A DNA stretch of 10,999 bases from assembly GCA_003153055.1 (NCBI GenBank), contig PMBV01000535.1:1-10999 (forward strand). The letters are read 5' to 3'. Position numbers and translations under genes: made by a program. The DNA is from Myxococcales bacterium. Lineage in GTDB: Bacteria > Myxococcota > Myxococcia > Myxococcales > Myxococcaceae. Numbering within the stretch: position 1 is the first letter of the stretch; each line of letters begins with the position of its first letter. The notes under the pieces were generated by a model. The model saw only the letters and a list, made by a program, of their open reading frames with translations, did not search any database and was not told where the DNA came from. Below are positions 1 to 7,522 of this stretch, one piece after another.

Positions 1-656
1 GCTACGGCATGACCGAGACCTCGCCAGTCTCGACCCAGACCGCGCCGGGCGACCCGCTGGACAAGCAGGTGTCGACGGTGGGCCGGGTGCACCCCCACGT
101 CGAGGTGAAGGTCATCTCCCCCGAGACCGGCTCCATTCTCCCTCGGGGCGACGCGGGCGAGCTCTGCACCCGGGGCTACAGCGTCATGCTCGGATATTGG
201 AAGAACGAGGCCGAGAGCAAACTGGCCATCGACGCGAGCGGGTGGATGCACACCGGTGACCTCGCCACCATGGATGACGAGGGCTACGTCAACATCGTCG
301 GGCGCATCAAAGACATGATCATCCGCGGAGGCGAGAACATCTATCCTCGAGAGGTCGAGGAGTTCCTCCATACGCACCCGGGGGTGAGCGAGGCTCAGGT
401 GGTCGGTGTGCCGAGCGCCAAGTATGGAGAAGAAGTGATGGCGTGGGTGCGGCCGCGGCCCGGCGTGGAGCTCGACGAGGCCTCGCTGGTGGCCTTCTGC
501 ACCGGGAAGATCGCCACCTTCAAGGTGCCCCGCTACTGGAAGTTCGTCACCGAGTTCCCCCTCACGGTCACTGGCAAGGTGCAGAAGTTCCGCATGCGTG
601 AGGTGGCCATCGCCGAGCTGGGCTTGCGTCAGGCCGCCTCGATGAAGACGGCGTAG
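1..656 (+). CDS. Acyl-CoA synthetase (AMP-binding), 3' part only
   Basis: C-terminal 217 residues of an ANL-superfamily acid-CoA ligase, which activates a carboxylic acid (probably a fatty acid) with ATP and transfers it to CoA in the cytoplasm. The gene runs in from the left edge, read from base 3, and about 320 residues are missing if it has the usual 540-560. Visible motifs in order: YGMTETSP (core A5) at the very start; HTGD near base 250-260; the hinge and C-terminal lid motif [16 protein letters not shown] followed by REVEEF; and TVTGKVQKF near the end, whose TGK lysine (codon 576-578) is the family's adenylation lysine. The closing block resembles FadD-like medium- or long-chain fatty-acyl ligases. 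Substrate cannot be fixed from this part. The TAG stop (654-656) lies on the first bases of the palindrome at 655-816. The family is certain, the substrate is not. Confidence 0.93.
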   Translation, partial: YGMTETSPVSTQTAPGDPLDKQVSTVGRVHPHVEVKVISPETGSILPRGDAGELCTRGYSVMLGYWKNEAESKLAIDASGWMHTGDLATMDDEGYVNIVGRIKDMIIRGGENIYPREVEEFLHTHPGVSEAQVVGVPSAKYGEEVMAWVRPRPGVELDEASLVAFCTGKIATFKVPRYWKFVTEFPLTVTGKVQKFRMREVAIAELGLRQAASMKTA

Positions 657-816
657 GTGACTGGTGTGAAACGCCGACCGAGCCCGAACGCCGAGGTGCG
701 AGCCGCGCGAGGAAGCGGCCCGCGGGAATACTTGTCGGTATTTCAAGGGCCGCTGACGATGCCCGGCGACGCAGATCGGCGTTCCGGCGACCGAGCGCGT
801 TTCACACCAGTCACCT
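655..816. repeat. 162-bp nearly perfect palindromic element between convergent genes
   Basis: A perfect 20-bp inverted repeat (AGGTGACTGGTGTGAAACGC at 655-674, its complement at 797-816) encloses further nested inverted pairs sharing the same centre near 735: GAACGCCGA at 686-694 with TCGGCGTTC at 776-784, AGCGGCCC at 714-721 with GGGCCGCT at 747-754, and AATAC at 727-731 with GTATT at 738-742. The whole unit therefore folds back on itself. Between the outer and second stems both arms carry the same word, CGACCGAGC, as a direct repeat (675-683 and 788-796), so those segments would not pair. The element fills the space between the stop of the acyl-CoA synthetase and the stop of the lipocalin-like gene. 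It could act as a bidirectional terminator, but it is longer than a normal terminator hairpin and has no T tract. A MITE- or REP-like mobile palindrome is the alternative. No target-site duplication is evident. Confidence 0.85.
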
Positions 817-819
817 CGG

Positions 820-1251
820 TCAGGGAAGGCGCCGCCGTTTCCAGGTCAGCTCGTGCTCCCGGGTCTGCTCTCCCTGGGTCTCCACCGCCCGGAGCGTCAG
901 CACGTCGTCGACCAGGCTGGCGCGGCGGCGTTGCTCGGAGCCGGGGAAGTCAGGGTTGAGGGAGAGCTCGACCTGATGCACCACGTCGTGGCCCGTCACG
1001 CGCCAGGTGCCGGCGTAGCAGAAGAAGCCATCGAAGGCGGCGGCGCGGTGGGCGTCGGAGGCCCGCCGTGGCGCAGCGCCGAGCCCGGGCCGCTTGGGTG
1101 TCTGAATGCAGGCGCTCATCGTCCCATCGGGGGAGTAGATGAGCAGCCCCTCGGCGTCGTGGCCGTAGGGGTAGCGCACCGTTTTGCCCTCACTGGTGAC
1201 GCGCCACTGCACGAGGTGCCAACTGCCGACGAGATCGACCGCTGCGAGCAC
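820..1251 (-). CDS. Lipocalin-like domain protein
   Basis: A 143-residue protein matching the small bacterial lipocalin-like family (Pfam Lipocalin_5 type). It has the N-terminal GSW motif at residues 9-11 (DLVGSWHLVQW), then short beta-rich segments typical of the family (GLLIYSPDGTMSACIQ, FDGFFCYAGTWRV, HQVELSLNPDFPG) and a basic tail ending TWKRRRLP. No signal peptide is visible, so it is probably cytoplasmic. The ligand is unknown; some relatives are fused to or sit beside biosynthetic enzymes. The reading frame stays open to 1482, but the extra N-terminus is Arg/Ser-rich, unlike the family, and would overlap the start of the mbnP-like gene. The GTG at 1249-1251 is preferred because GGAGG lies 7 nt upstream and the family fold begins right after it. 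It converges on the acyl-CoA synthetase across the palindrome and is divergent from the mbnP-like operon. Confidence 0.8.
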   Translation of the reverse strand: MLAAVDLVGSWHLVQWRVTSEGKTVRYPYGHDAEGLLIYSPDGTMSACIQTPKRPGLGAAPRRASDAHRAAAFDGFFCYAGTWRVTGHDVVHQVELSLNPDFPGSEQRRRASLVDDVLTLRAVETQGEQTREHELTWKRRRLP

Positions 1252-1258
1252 TGGGGCG

Positions 1259-1263
1259 CCTCC
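1259..1263 (-). promoter_or_regulatory. Ribosome binding site deciding the lipocalin-like start
   Basis: On the minus strand GGAGG (plus-strand CCTCC) sits 7 nt before the GTG at 1251. It supports the short 143-residue form over the longer open frame reaching 1482. Confidence 0.6.
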
Positions 1264-1405
1264 GAGTGGATCCTGCCTGGGAGCCACCAGAAACGAAAGG
1301 GACGGACCCCTCACGCGGGCTTGCCTACTCCGAGGCGTGGCAAATGGTCGCACGCGCGTGGAGAACGCCTCCGATATGGCTGCGCACCCATCCTCCGAGG
1401 AACAC

Positions 1406-2314
1406 ATGCCAATGCTCCGTGCCCCGCTTCTCTTTTCAGCAGCTGCCTTGCTTGGTTTTTCCTGTGGTTCACCCATCACCACTCAAGACGCGGGGCTTCT
1501 TTCGGGCGGGAAGGAGGTTGCCGTGAAGTTCAAGTTCGCGGTCAACGGCCAGCGCTTCTCGTGCGCCGAGACGTACACCGGAGTCGGCAGCAGCCCCGAT
1601 GCGGGGGGCCAGGTCTACCGGGGGAGCTACGCGCGGTTCTACGCCCACGACGTTCGCTTGGTCGATTCGGCAGGAACCGACGTGCCGGTCGCGCTGACCA
1701 ACGACGGGGAGTGGCAGCTCGCCGACACGGGCGTGGTCATGATCGACGGAGAGAACGGTGGAACCTGCGCCGGAGCGAGCGGCAACCTGCGCATCGTTGG
1801 AACCGTCCCTCAAGGGACCTACAGCGGCCTGAAGTTCAAGCTCGGTCTGCCCTTCAACGTCAATCACCTCTTTGCTGACAGCCAGCCTTCGCCGCTCAGT
1901 CAGAGCGCGATGTTCTGGTCGTGGACGGGCGGGTACCGCTTCCTCCGCATCGAGGGCCTGGACGGGTCCAAGAAGGCGCTGGCGGGCGGGTTGCTCCACC
2001 TCGGGAGCACCGGGTGCACGCCCAACACGAACACCCCGACGTCCTGCGCCTTCGAGAACCTGGTCGACGTCGGCTTTCCGACTTTCGATGTGGCGACGAA
2101 CGCGGTCGTGCTCGATATCGGAACATTGTTCAAGGACACGAACCTCGACACGAACCTCGCAGCGGCCCCAGGCTGCATGTCTGGGCTCACCGACCCTGAG
2201 TGTCCCCCGATGTTCAAGAAGCTCGGGCTCCCCTACGGAGATGGGCTCCTCGAAGACGGCGGCGTGAAGATCGTTCAGCCGACCGGCAGCCAGACGCTCT
2301 TCACCATGGAGTGA
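1406..2314 (+). CDS. MbnP-like metallo-mystery pair protein (four-Cys, WxW family)
   Basis: A 302-residue exported protein of the family catalogued as the metallo-mystery pair four-Cys motif / MbnP-like WxW protein (TIGR04052 type). It has a hydrophobic signal peptide (residues 4-18) and Cys20 in LGFSC, an imperfect lipobox, so it may be a lipoprotein. The mature part starts with VKFKFAVNGQRFSCAETY, continues with RFYAHDVRLV and GTCAGASGNL, and carries the hallmark WSW at residues 171-173 (FWSWTGGYRFLRIEG). Further cysteines lie in STGC, TSC, PGC and PEC. In the characterised methanotroph pair, MbnH oxidises a Trp of MbnP to kynurenine, which with other ligands binds copper; a periplasmic copper or other metal role here is inferred. 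The start at 1406 has GAGG five nt upstream and begins the signal peptide; the frame is open further upstream without homology. First gene of a four-gene operon, ending 2 nt before the next start. Confidence 0.9.
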   Translation: MPMLRAPLLFSAAALLGFSCGSPITTQDAGLLSGGKEVAVKFKFAVNGQRFSCAETYTGVGSSPDAGGQVYRGSYARFYAHDVRLVDSAGTDVPVALTNDGEWQLADTGVVMIDGENGGTCAGASGNLRIVGTVPQGTYSGLKFKLGLPFNVNHLFADSQPSPLSQSAMFWSWTGGYRFLRIEGLDGSKKALAGGLLHLGSTGCTPNTNTPTSCAFENLVDVGFPTFDVATNAVVLDIGTLFKDTNLDTNLAAAPGCMSGLTDPECPPMFKKLGLPYGDGLLEDGGVKIVQPTGSQTLFTME

Positions 2315-2316
2315 CC

Positions 2317-3486
2317 ATGGCAGGCCTGCTGTCAGCGTGTTCTCCGGGCGAGGTGCTGAGCCTCGGCCTCGCCCTGGTGGTCAGCGCCGGTTGTGGTCCC
2401 GTTGCTTCCGGCGCCGACGGAGGGCCGGTCCCGGTGGCGTCGTACCGATGGTCGCTCCCGGCGGGGTTCACCGAGCCCCCGGTGCCCGAGCTCGACCCCA
2501 TGAGCGAGGCCAAGGTGGAGCTGGGGCGGCACCTCTTCCACGACACGCGCCTCTCGTTCAACCAGACCCAGGCCTGCGCCAGTTGCCACCAACCGGCGCT
2601 CGCCTTCACTGACAGCAAACCCAAGGCGATCGGATCAACCGGGCAGGTTCACAAACGCGGCCCGCTGTCCTTGGCCAACGCCGCGTGGAGGGCCACGTAC
2701 AACTGGAGCAACTCGCTCCTCCGTACGCTGGAGCAGCAGGCGCTCGTTCCCCTGTTCAACGTCGACCCCATCGCCGAGCTCGACATGGACAACCGGGAGG
2801 ACGTGCTCCTGGCGCGCCTGGAGGGTGACGCGAACTATCAGGCCCTGTTCGCTGAAGCCTTCCCCGAGCACGCCAGGCCTGTCATGCTCAGCACGGTCGT
2901 GTATGCACTCTCTTCCTTCGTCCGCACCATCATCTCGGGGAGCTCGCCGTATGACCGTTTCATCAACGGCGACACCACCGCCCTCAGCGACGCCGAGAAG
3001 CGCGGCATGAGCCTCTTCTTCGGCCAGGCCCATTGCTCGCAATGCCACTCGGGCTTCACCTTCTCAGACGCCCAGTACAGCCCAGACATGGAGCCCAGCG
3101 ACATCCCCTTTCACATCGAGGGCCTGTACAACGTTGATGGCAAGGGCGGCTACCCGCTGAGCGATCTCGGCCTCTTCATCCAGACCGGGAACGGCGCCGA
3201 CATCGGGAAGTTCCGTACCCCCACCTTGCGGAACATCGCGCTGACCGCCCCGTACATGCACGACGGGAGCCTTCCGACTCTGGCCGAGGTCATCGCCCAC
3301 TACGCCGATCCGTTCTCCCTCGACGAGCAGGGGAACCACGTGGCGATGAATCCACGAGTCGACTCACGGCTCCGTGGCATACAGCTCGACGCCTCCGAGC
3401 GGAGCGACCTCGAGGCCTTTCTCGGCGCCCTCACCGACACGGAATTCCTGCACAACCCGAAGTTCGCCAGCCCTTTCCCTCCATGA
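2317..3486 (+). CDS. MauG/MbnH-like di-heme enzyme, copy 1 (MXAN_0977 family)
   Basis: A 389-residue exported di-heme cytochrome c of the bacterial cytochrome-c-peroxidase/MauG superfamily, closest to the MXAN_0977 (TIGR04039-type) group that partners MbnP-like proteins. The N-terminus is hydrophobic with Cys26 in VVSAGC, a near-lipobox. Two c-type heme sites are visible: CASCH at residues 87-91 and CSQCH at 240-244. Trp130 (YNWSN) lies where these enzymes keep an inter-heme relay Trp (inferred from local context). The C-terminal signature GKFRTPTLRNIALTAPYMHDG (Tyr313, Met314) surrounds the distal ligand region of the second heme. Expected role: H2O2- or O2-driven oxidation of a protein Trp, probably in the MbnP-like neighbour. 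The ATG at 2317 is 2 nt after the preceding stop, with GGAG just upstream. The stop overlaps the next start (ATGA). The reading frame extends upstream inside the previous gene without a signal peptide, so the ATG is preferred. Confidence 0.9.
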   Translation: MAGLLSACSPGEVLSLGLALVVSAGCGPVASGADGGPVPVASYRWSLPAGFTEPPVPELDPMSEAKVELGRHLFHDTRLSFNQTQACASCHQPALAFTDSKPKAIGSTGQVHKRGPLSLANAAWRATYNWSNSLLRTLEQQALVPLFNVDPIAELDMDNREDVLLARLEGDANYQALFAEAFPEHARPVMLSTVVYALSSFVRTIISGSSPYDRFINGDTTALSDAEKRGMSLFFGQAHCSQCHSGFTFSDAQYSPDMEPSDIPFHIEGLYNVDGKGGYPLSDLGLFIQTGNGADIGKFRTPTLRNIALTAPYMHDGSLPTLAEVIAHYADPFSLDEQGNHVAMNPRVDSRLRGIQLDASERSDLEAFLGALTDTEFLHNPKFASPFPP

Positions 3487-4577
3487 CCACGCGTCGCCTC
3501 CTCATCGCCGCAGCGCTGACGACCCTCGGGGCCTGTTCGAAGCAGGAGGCCACCCCGTATGTCTGGCATCTGCCCGATGGCTTTCCACAGCCGAAGGTGC
3601 CCGACACCAACCCCATGAGCGAGGCCAAGGTCGCGCTCGGCAGGTTCCTCTTCTACGACACGCGCGTGTCGTTCAGCCAATCGCGGGCCTGCGCCACCTG
3701 CCACGTCCAGGCGCTGGGCTTCAGCAGCGGAACGACCAAGGGCTTTGGGCTCACTGGGCCGACGCGACGCAACGTCATCGCCCTCTCGGTTCCAGCGTAC
3801 ATGTCGACGTACCTCTGGGCTGACCCCACCTGCACCGCCATCGAAGACGTCATCGGACAGACGCTGGTCGACCCGGACGAGTTTGGGGGCGCGGGCCAGG
3901 AATCCGCGATCGCCCACCGACTCGCCGCCGACGCACGCTACCCACCGCTCTTCACCGACGCCTTCCCCGGCGAATCAATCTCCTTCGAGGTGATCGGCAA
4001 AGCCATCGCGAGCTTCGTTCGGACCATCTCCTCGGGTGATTCCCCTCATGACCGATACCAGCGCGGCATACCGGGTTCACTGTCTGAGGCTGCGCTCCGG
4101 GGGAGAGACCTGTTCTTCTCGGAGCGGCTGGAGTGCTACCACTGCCACGGAGGCTTCACCTTCTCGGATTCAGTGAGCCACCAGAACCTGGCCATTTCCT
4201 CGACGAACTTCAGTAACACCGGTCTCTACGACGTCGACGACCAGGGCAGCTACCCAGCGGAAGACCAGGGGCTCATCGAGGTGACCCATGACGCCTCGGA
4301 CATGGGCAAGTTCAAGGCCCCGTCGCTGAGGAACGTCGCCAAGTCTGCCCCGTATATGCACGACGGGAGCATCGCGACGCTGCGCGAGGTCCTCGACGCG
4401 TACACGGCCGGTGGGCGCTCGGCGCTCGACGGCGGCACGCTCAGCCCCAACCTGAGTCCCTTCGTGGTGCAGGCGACCCTCACCGAGGCCGAGAAGACCG
4501 ATGTCCTCGCCTTTCTCGAGTCGCTGACCGACGAGGCGTTCCTCACAGACCCCAAGTACTCCAACCCACTCCAATGA
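3483..4577 (+). CDS. MauG/MbnH-like di-heme enzyme, copy 2
   Basis: A 364-residue paralogue of the preceding gene. It has a signal peptide ending in a canonical lipobox (LGAC, Cys19), so it is probably membrane-anchored on the periplasmic side. Heme motifs are CATCH at residues 70-74 and CYHCH at 218-222; Trp112 (YLWAD) takes the relay position; APYMHDG holds Tyr291 and Met292. It shares with copy 1 the order NPMSEAKV-LGR-LF-DTR-SF and the same C-terminal blocks, but the region between Trp112 and the second heme is clearly diverged (VIGQTLVDPDEFGGAG against LEQQALVPLFNVDP), pointing to an old duplication rather than a recent copy. Translation is probably coupled to copy 1 (ATGA overlap 3483-3486) and to the next gene (overlap 4574-4577). 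Likely a Trp- or small-molecule-oxidising di-heme enzyme; its own substrate is unknown. Confidence 0.88.
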   Translation: MTTRRLLIAAALTTLGACSKQEATPYVWHLPDGFPQPKVPDTNPMSEAKVALGRFLFYDTRVSFSQSRACATCHVQALGFSSGTTKGFGLTGPTRRNVIALSVPAYMSTYLWADPTCTAIEDVIGQTLVDPDEFGGAGQESAIAHRLAADARYPPLFTDAFPGESISFEVIGKAIASFVRTISSGDSPHDRYQRGIPGSLSEAALRGRDLFFSERLECYHCHGGFTFSDSVSHQNLAISSTNFSNTGLYDVDDQGSYPAEDQGLIEVTHDASDMGKFKAPSLRNVAKSAPYMHDGSIATLREVLDAYTAGGRSALDGGTLSPNLSPFVVQATLTEAEKTDVLAFLESLTDEAFLTDPKYSNPLQ

Positions 4578-5326
4578 AGGACCGGGCCGCTCCATGCGTT
4601 GGAAGGTGCCCTCGAAGGGGCCCAACCCTTCTGGGGTGGTTGGTCCTGGTGGCAGGCTGCTCTCCACCGCCGACCTCCACGGTGGCGACGCTCACCTTCT
4701 ACGCGACCCACCACCTGGGCGACGGTGGCGTGGTGGACAGCGCCGGCCTCCATCTCGATACGCCCAGCGGCGATCACCTCACGCTCACCCGTGCCCTCGT
4801 CACCGTGTCCAGCGTGGAGATCTTCCCGTGCGCATCGGCGACAGGGCAGTGGCTCAAGTGGCTGTCTCCAGTGGGCTCGGCGTGGGCCCACGGCATCACC
4901 ACCCCCCGATACATGGGCACCCCGAACGTCATCGATCTGACGGCCGGTGAGGGCCAGCTGCTTTCCCTGGGCCAACTCCTCCCTGACATGGGGAGCGCCT
5001 GTCGAGCGAGGGTGAAGTACGCCCCCATCGACCAGGACGGCGCCGTGGCCTCGGGGTTCCCCGAGATGAAGGGGTACTCGCTCGCGCTCACGGGCGAGCT
5101 GCTGAGAGCCGGTTGGTCGAGCCCGATCTCGTTTTCCGCCACCTCGGTCAGGGTCGAAGGCGTTGAGCTCGAGCTCCCCCAGGTCTCCTTCAAGGCGGGC
5201 GCGGCGGTCTCGCTCACCTTCGAGCTCCCGGTCAGCGCCTGGTTCGCCGACCTCGACGTGACGAGTGATGGAGGGGTCGACCAGGTGTTGGCACGGGCCG
5301 CGGCGACCACCACCCTTCAACCCTGA
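4574..5326 (+). CDS. Unrecognised lipoprotein, last gene of the MbnP/di-heme operon
   Basis: A 250-residue predicted lipoprotein: basic N-terminus, hydrophobic stretch 18-27 and a canonical lipobox VAGC with Cys29. I do not recognise the family. The mature part looks all-beta (LTLTRALVTVSSVEIFPC, NVIDLTAGEGQLLSLGQLLP, VRVEGVELELPQVSFKAGAAVSLTFELPV), an arrangement reminiscent of DUF4382-type sandwich lipoproteins; that likeness is an impression, not a match. It holds two mature cysteines besides the lipid site (Cys86, Cys143), which could pair, and several Trp residues (93 and 96 in WLKWL, 104, 181, 223), with possible metal-binding His at 46, 47 and 106. The ATG overlaps the stop of the second di-heme enzyme (ATGA), so it is translated with it. 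By position it could be a second partner or substrate for one of the di-heme enzymes, or a metal-handling accessory. No WxW motif like that of the first gene is present. Confidence 0.8.
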   Translation: MKDRAAPCVGRCPRRGPTLLGWLVLVAGCSPPPTSTVATLTFYATHHLGDGGVVDSAGLHLDTPSGDHLTLTRALVTVSSVEIFPCASATGQWLKWLSPVGSAWAHGITTPRYMGTPNVIDLTAGEGQLLSLGQLLPDMGSACRARVKYAPIDQDGAVASGFPEMKGYSLALTGELLRAGWSSPISFSATSVRVEGVELELPQVSFKAGAAVSLTFELPVSAWFADLDVTSDGGVDQVLARAAATTTLQP

Positions 5327-5791
5327 GCCCCTCAGCCACCTCGTGCTTCGCATCGACCCCCCAACGCGACCTGGTGAGTTCCATTAATTGAAGCCGCGGC
5401 ACCTTCCTTTGCGAGCCTACCTTCGGACTCATCAGCGGCGCCCACGGCAGCGAGAAGCACCGGACCCCTGGGAGTTGTCGACGTCCCTCGCGGCTCTTCG
5501 GGTCCGTCTCGCGCTCAGCCCAAGGCCTGATGAATCAAGCACTCCCGGAAGGGCCCGGTGACCCTCACGCGCGTGCTGGTCTCTTCCCGCGATGGACGTG
5601 TGAGGTTCACTGATGGTGGCGAGGGCGGACTCACCCCAGCGCGCCGGCGGCAGCACGGAGGATGGCTCGGCCAGCGCGGCGCCGGGAGCCTTGACCCGAG
5701 ACTGCTCGACCCGATGGACCCGCGGCCCGTGAAGTTGGAATGCCCACGGTGCGCGTGTAGCGTCGCGAGCCCTCTCGCTGGAGACCAAACG
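5327..5791. other. 465-bp gap without a convincing gene
   Basis: Lies between the lipoprotein stop and the herA-like start. Open frames exist on both strands because of the GC bias, but none has a family match, a good ribosome binding site or a plausible protein composition. The herA frame stays open up to 5558; that extension is not used because the family begins at 5792. A short hairpin CTGAG-CCC-CTCAG spans the lipoprotein stop but has no T tract. An AT-rich dyad at 5379-5392 is the only other notable item. Confidence 0.5.
5379..5392. promoter_or_regulatory. AT-rich near-palindrome, possible operator
   Basis: TTCCATTAATTGAA pairs at 12 of 14 positions with itself around a central TTAA, and stands out in otherwise GC-rich DNA. 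It lies about 400 bp before the herA-like start and 50 bp after the lipoprotein stop. A binding site for a dimeric regulator is possible, but chance is not excluded. Confidence 0.25.
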
Positions 5792-7318
5792 ATGACGGAT
5801 CCGCTCCTGTTCGCTGGCACCGCCGACCACCCCGTCTGCCTGTACCCGGCCCTCGCCAATCGCCACGGGTGCATCACCGGCGCCACGGGAACGGGAAAGA
5901 CGGTGACACTCCAGCGGCTGGCCGAGGGCTTCTCCGCGCTCGGGGTGCCCGTCTTCCTCGCCGACATCAAGGGAGACCTGAGCGGGCTCGCCGACCCCGG
6001 CACCAGCAGCGACAAGGTGAAGGCCCGTCTCGAGACGCTCGGTCTACCTGAGCCCACCTGGCAGGGGTTTCCGGTCACCCTGTGGGACGTCTTCGGCCAG
6101 CAAGGCCATCCCGTGCGGGCCACCGTGTCGGACTTGGGGCCGGCGCTGTTCTCCCGACTCCTGGGCCTCAACGAGACCCAGCAGGGCGTGATGTCCATCG
6201 TGTTCAAGGTGGCCGACGATCACGGGCTGCTTCTCCTCGACCTCAAGGATCTCCGGGCCATGGTGCAGTGGGTGGGAGACCACGCCGCGGACCTCAAGAC
6301 CAGCTACGGGAACGTCTCCACGGCGTCGGTCGGGGCCATTCAGCGGGGCCTCCTCGAGCTGGAGCAACAAGGCGCGGTCCAACTCCTGGGCGAACCGATG
6401 CTCGACGTGGAGGACCTGCTCCAGACCCAGGGCGGCCGAGGCGTCATCAACATCCTCGCGGCCGACGCGCTGCTCCAGCGCCCCAAGGTGTACTCCACGT
6501 TCCTGCTCTGGCTCCTGTCGGACCTCTACGAGCGGCTGCCCGAGGTGGGCGACCGCGAGAAGCCCAAGCTCGTCTTCTTCTTTGATGAGGCCCATCTCCT
6601 CTTCTCGGAGGCCGCCCCTTCGTTGCTCGAGAAGATCGAGCAGACCGTGCGGCTCATTCGCTCCAAGGGCGTCGGCGTCTTCTTCGTGACCCAGAGCCCA
6701 CTCGACATCCCCGACCGGGTGCTGGGCCAGCTGGGGAACCGCATCCAGCACGCCCTGCGCGCTTTCACGCCCCGCGACCAAAAGGCCGTGGCCGCGGTGG
6801 CCGAGACCATGCGACCCAACCCCGCGCTGGACGTCAAGGCGGCGATCTCCCAACTCGAGGTGGGAGAGGCCCTCATCTCGACGCTCGACGAGAAGGGCAC
6901 TCCGCAAGTGACCCAACGAGCCCTGGTGCATCCGCCGGCGAGCCACATGGGCCCCATCTCGGCCGAGCGCCGGGCGCAGCTCCTCCAGAGCTCCCTCGTC
7001 GCTGGGGTGTACGAGAAGGTCGTCGATCGCGAGAGCGCCTACGAGAAGCTCACCCAGCGCGCAACCCAGCCGGCACCCGCATCGACGAGCCGTCCGGCGC
7101 TGGCTGGTGCCACTGCGGGAGTCGTCGGCTCGGCGGCGCCTCCCACCAGCGCCTTGAGCGAGTTCCTCTTCGGCTCGGTCGGCCCTCGTGGCGGGAAGCA
7201 CCCGGGAGTGGTCGACGCCATGGCGAAGAGCGCCGCCAGGAGCGTGGGGTCGACGGTGGCGAGAGAGCTGACCCGAGGCCTCTTGGGGTCGCTCCTCGGT
7301 GGGGCACGGCGCCGCTGA
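5792..7318 (+). CDS. HerA-like ATPase, DUF853/YjgR family
   Basis: A 508-residue cytoplasmic P-loop ATPase of the HerA/FtsK superfamily, in the DUF853 group typified by E. coli YjgR (about 500 residues). Walker A is GATGTGKT at residues 30-37, preceded by the family N-terminus (PALANRHG); [18 protein letters not shown] follows. Walker B is [12 protein letters not shown] with Asp265-Glu266. Then come the [36 protein letters not shown] region (sensor and arginine-finger type motifs), an Ala/Pro/Ser-rich linker near 430-455, and the conserved tail [16 protein letters not shown]. Function in the family is poorly defined; DNA translocation is suggested by homology only. The ATG at 5792 is chosen because GGAG lies 8 nt upstream and the protein aligns with YjgR-type proteins from MTDPLL onward. 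Single gene, with no apparent operon partner such as nurA. A GCCGC-TGA-GCGGC hairpin spans the stop. Confidence 0.92.
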   Translation: MTDPLLFAGTADHPVCLYPALANRHGCITGATGTGKTVTLQRLAEGFSALGVPVFLADIKGDLSGLADPGTSSDKVKARLETLGLPEPTWQGFPVTLWDVFGQQGHPVRATVSDLGPALFSRLLGLNETQQGVMSIVFKVADDHGLLLLDLKDLRAMVQWVGDHAADLKTSYGNVSTASVGAIQRGLLELEQQGAVQLLGEPMLDVEDLLQTQGGRGVINILAADALLQRPKVYSTFLLWLLSDLYERLPEVGDREKPKLVFFFDEAHLLFSEAAPSLLEKIEQTVRLIRSKGVGVFFVTQSPLDIPDRVLGQLGNRIQHALRAFTPRDQKAVAAVAETMRPNPALDVKAAISQLEVGEALISTLDEKGTPQVTQRALVHPPASHMGPISAERRAQLLQSSLVAGVYEKVVDRESAYEKLTQRATQPAPASTSRPALAGATAGVVGSAAPPTSALSEFLFGSVGPRGGKHPGVVDAMAKSAARSVGSTVARELTRGLLGSLLGGARRR

Positions 7319-7355
7319 GCGGCAGGTGGAGAAGGGGTGGGAATTGCCGAACTGC

Positions 7356-7415
7356 CGGGGTCGGGACCGGGACCGGGTGCGGCTTCGGGGACCGGGAACG
7401 GGAACGGGAGGCGGG
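7356..7415 (+). repeat. GC-rich hexanucleotide-like repeat block, left arm
   Basis: Degenerate six-base units of the type GGGACC and GGGAAC (GGGACCGGGACCGGG, then GGGACCGGGAACGGGAACGGG) with an interruption GTGCGGCTTC. Begins about 40 bp after the herA-like stop. Reading through it gives low-complexity Gly-Pro/Gly-Thr/Gly-Asn peptides, so open frames across it are not believed. An inverted relative lies at 7523-7586. Confidence 0.7.
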
Positions 7416-7522
7416 CGACGTCCAACGGGGTGGACCACGCATCCGACTCAGCATCGGGCGATGCACTTCCAGCTTCTCATGGTCGAACAGTGGGAGGTCC
7501 GCGACCGTGCCCGTCCTTGTGC

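Noticed and set aside
1357..1373. Possible sigma-54 promoter (TGGCA...CGCA) before the mbnP-like gene
   Set aside because: The spacing between the GG and GC elements is one base short and the second element lacks TTGC.
1252..1482. N-terminal extension of the lipocalin-like protein up to 1482
   Set aside because: Composition is unlike the family, it would overlap the mbnP-like start, and a GTG with GGAGG 7 nt upstream exists at 1251.
853..1878. Long plus-strand open frames overlapping the lipocalin-like and mbnP-like genes
   Set aside because: They are shadows caused by high GC: Arg/Gly/Pro-rich, no domain, and opposed by clear family matches in other frames.
5558..5791. 78-codon N-terminal extension of the HerA-like protein
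   Set aside because: YjgR-type proteins begin at the equivalent of 5792, where GGAG is correctly placed; the extension has no family likeness.
5432..5866. Minus-strand frame of about 144 codons over the gap and herA start
   Set aside because: It overlaps the conserved N-terminus of the herA-like gene, has no recognisable domain, and is typical of antisense frames in GC-rich DNA.
7310..7322. GCCGC-TGA-GCGGC hairpin at the herA-like stop as a terminator
   Set aside because: The stem is only 5 bp with no following T tract; such short GC stems are expected by chance in this DNA.
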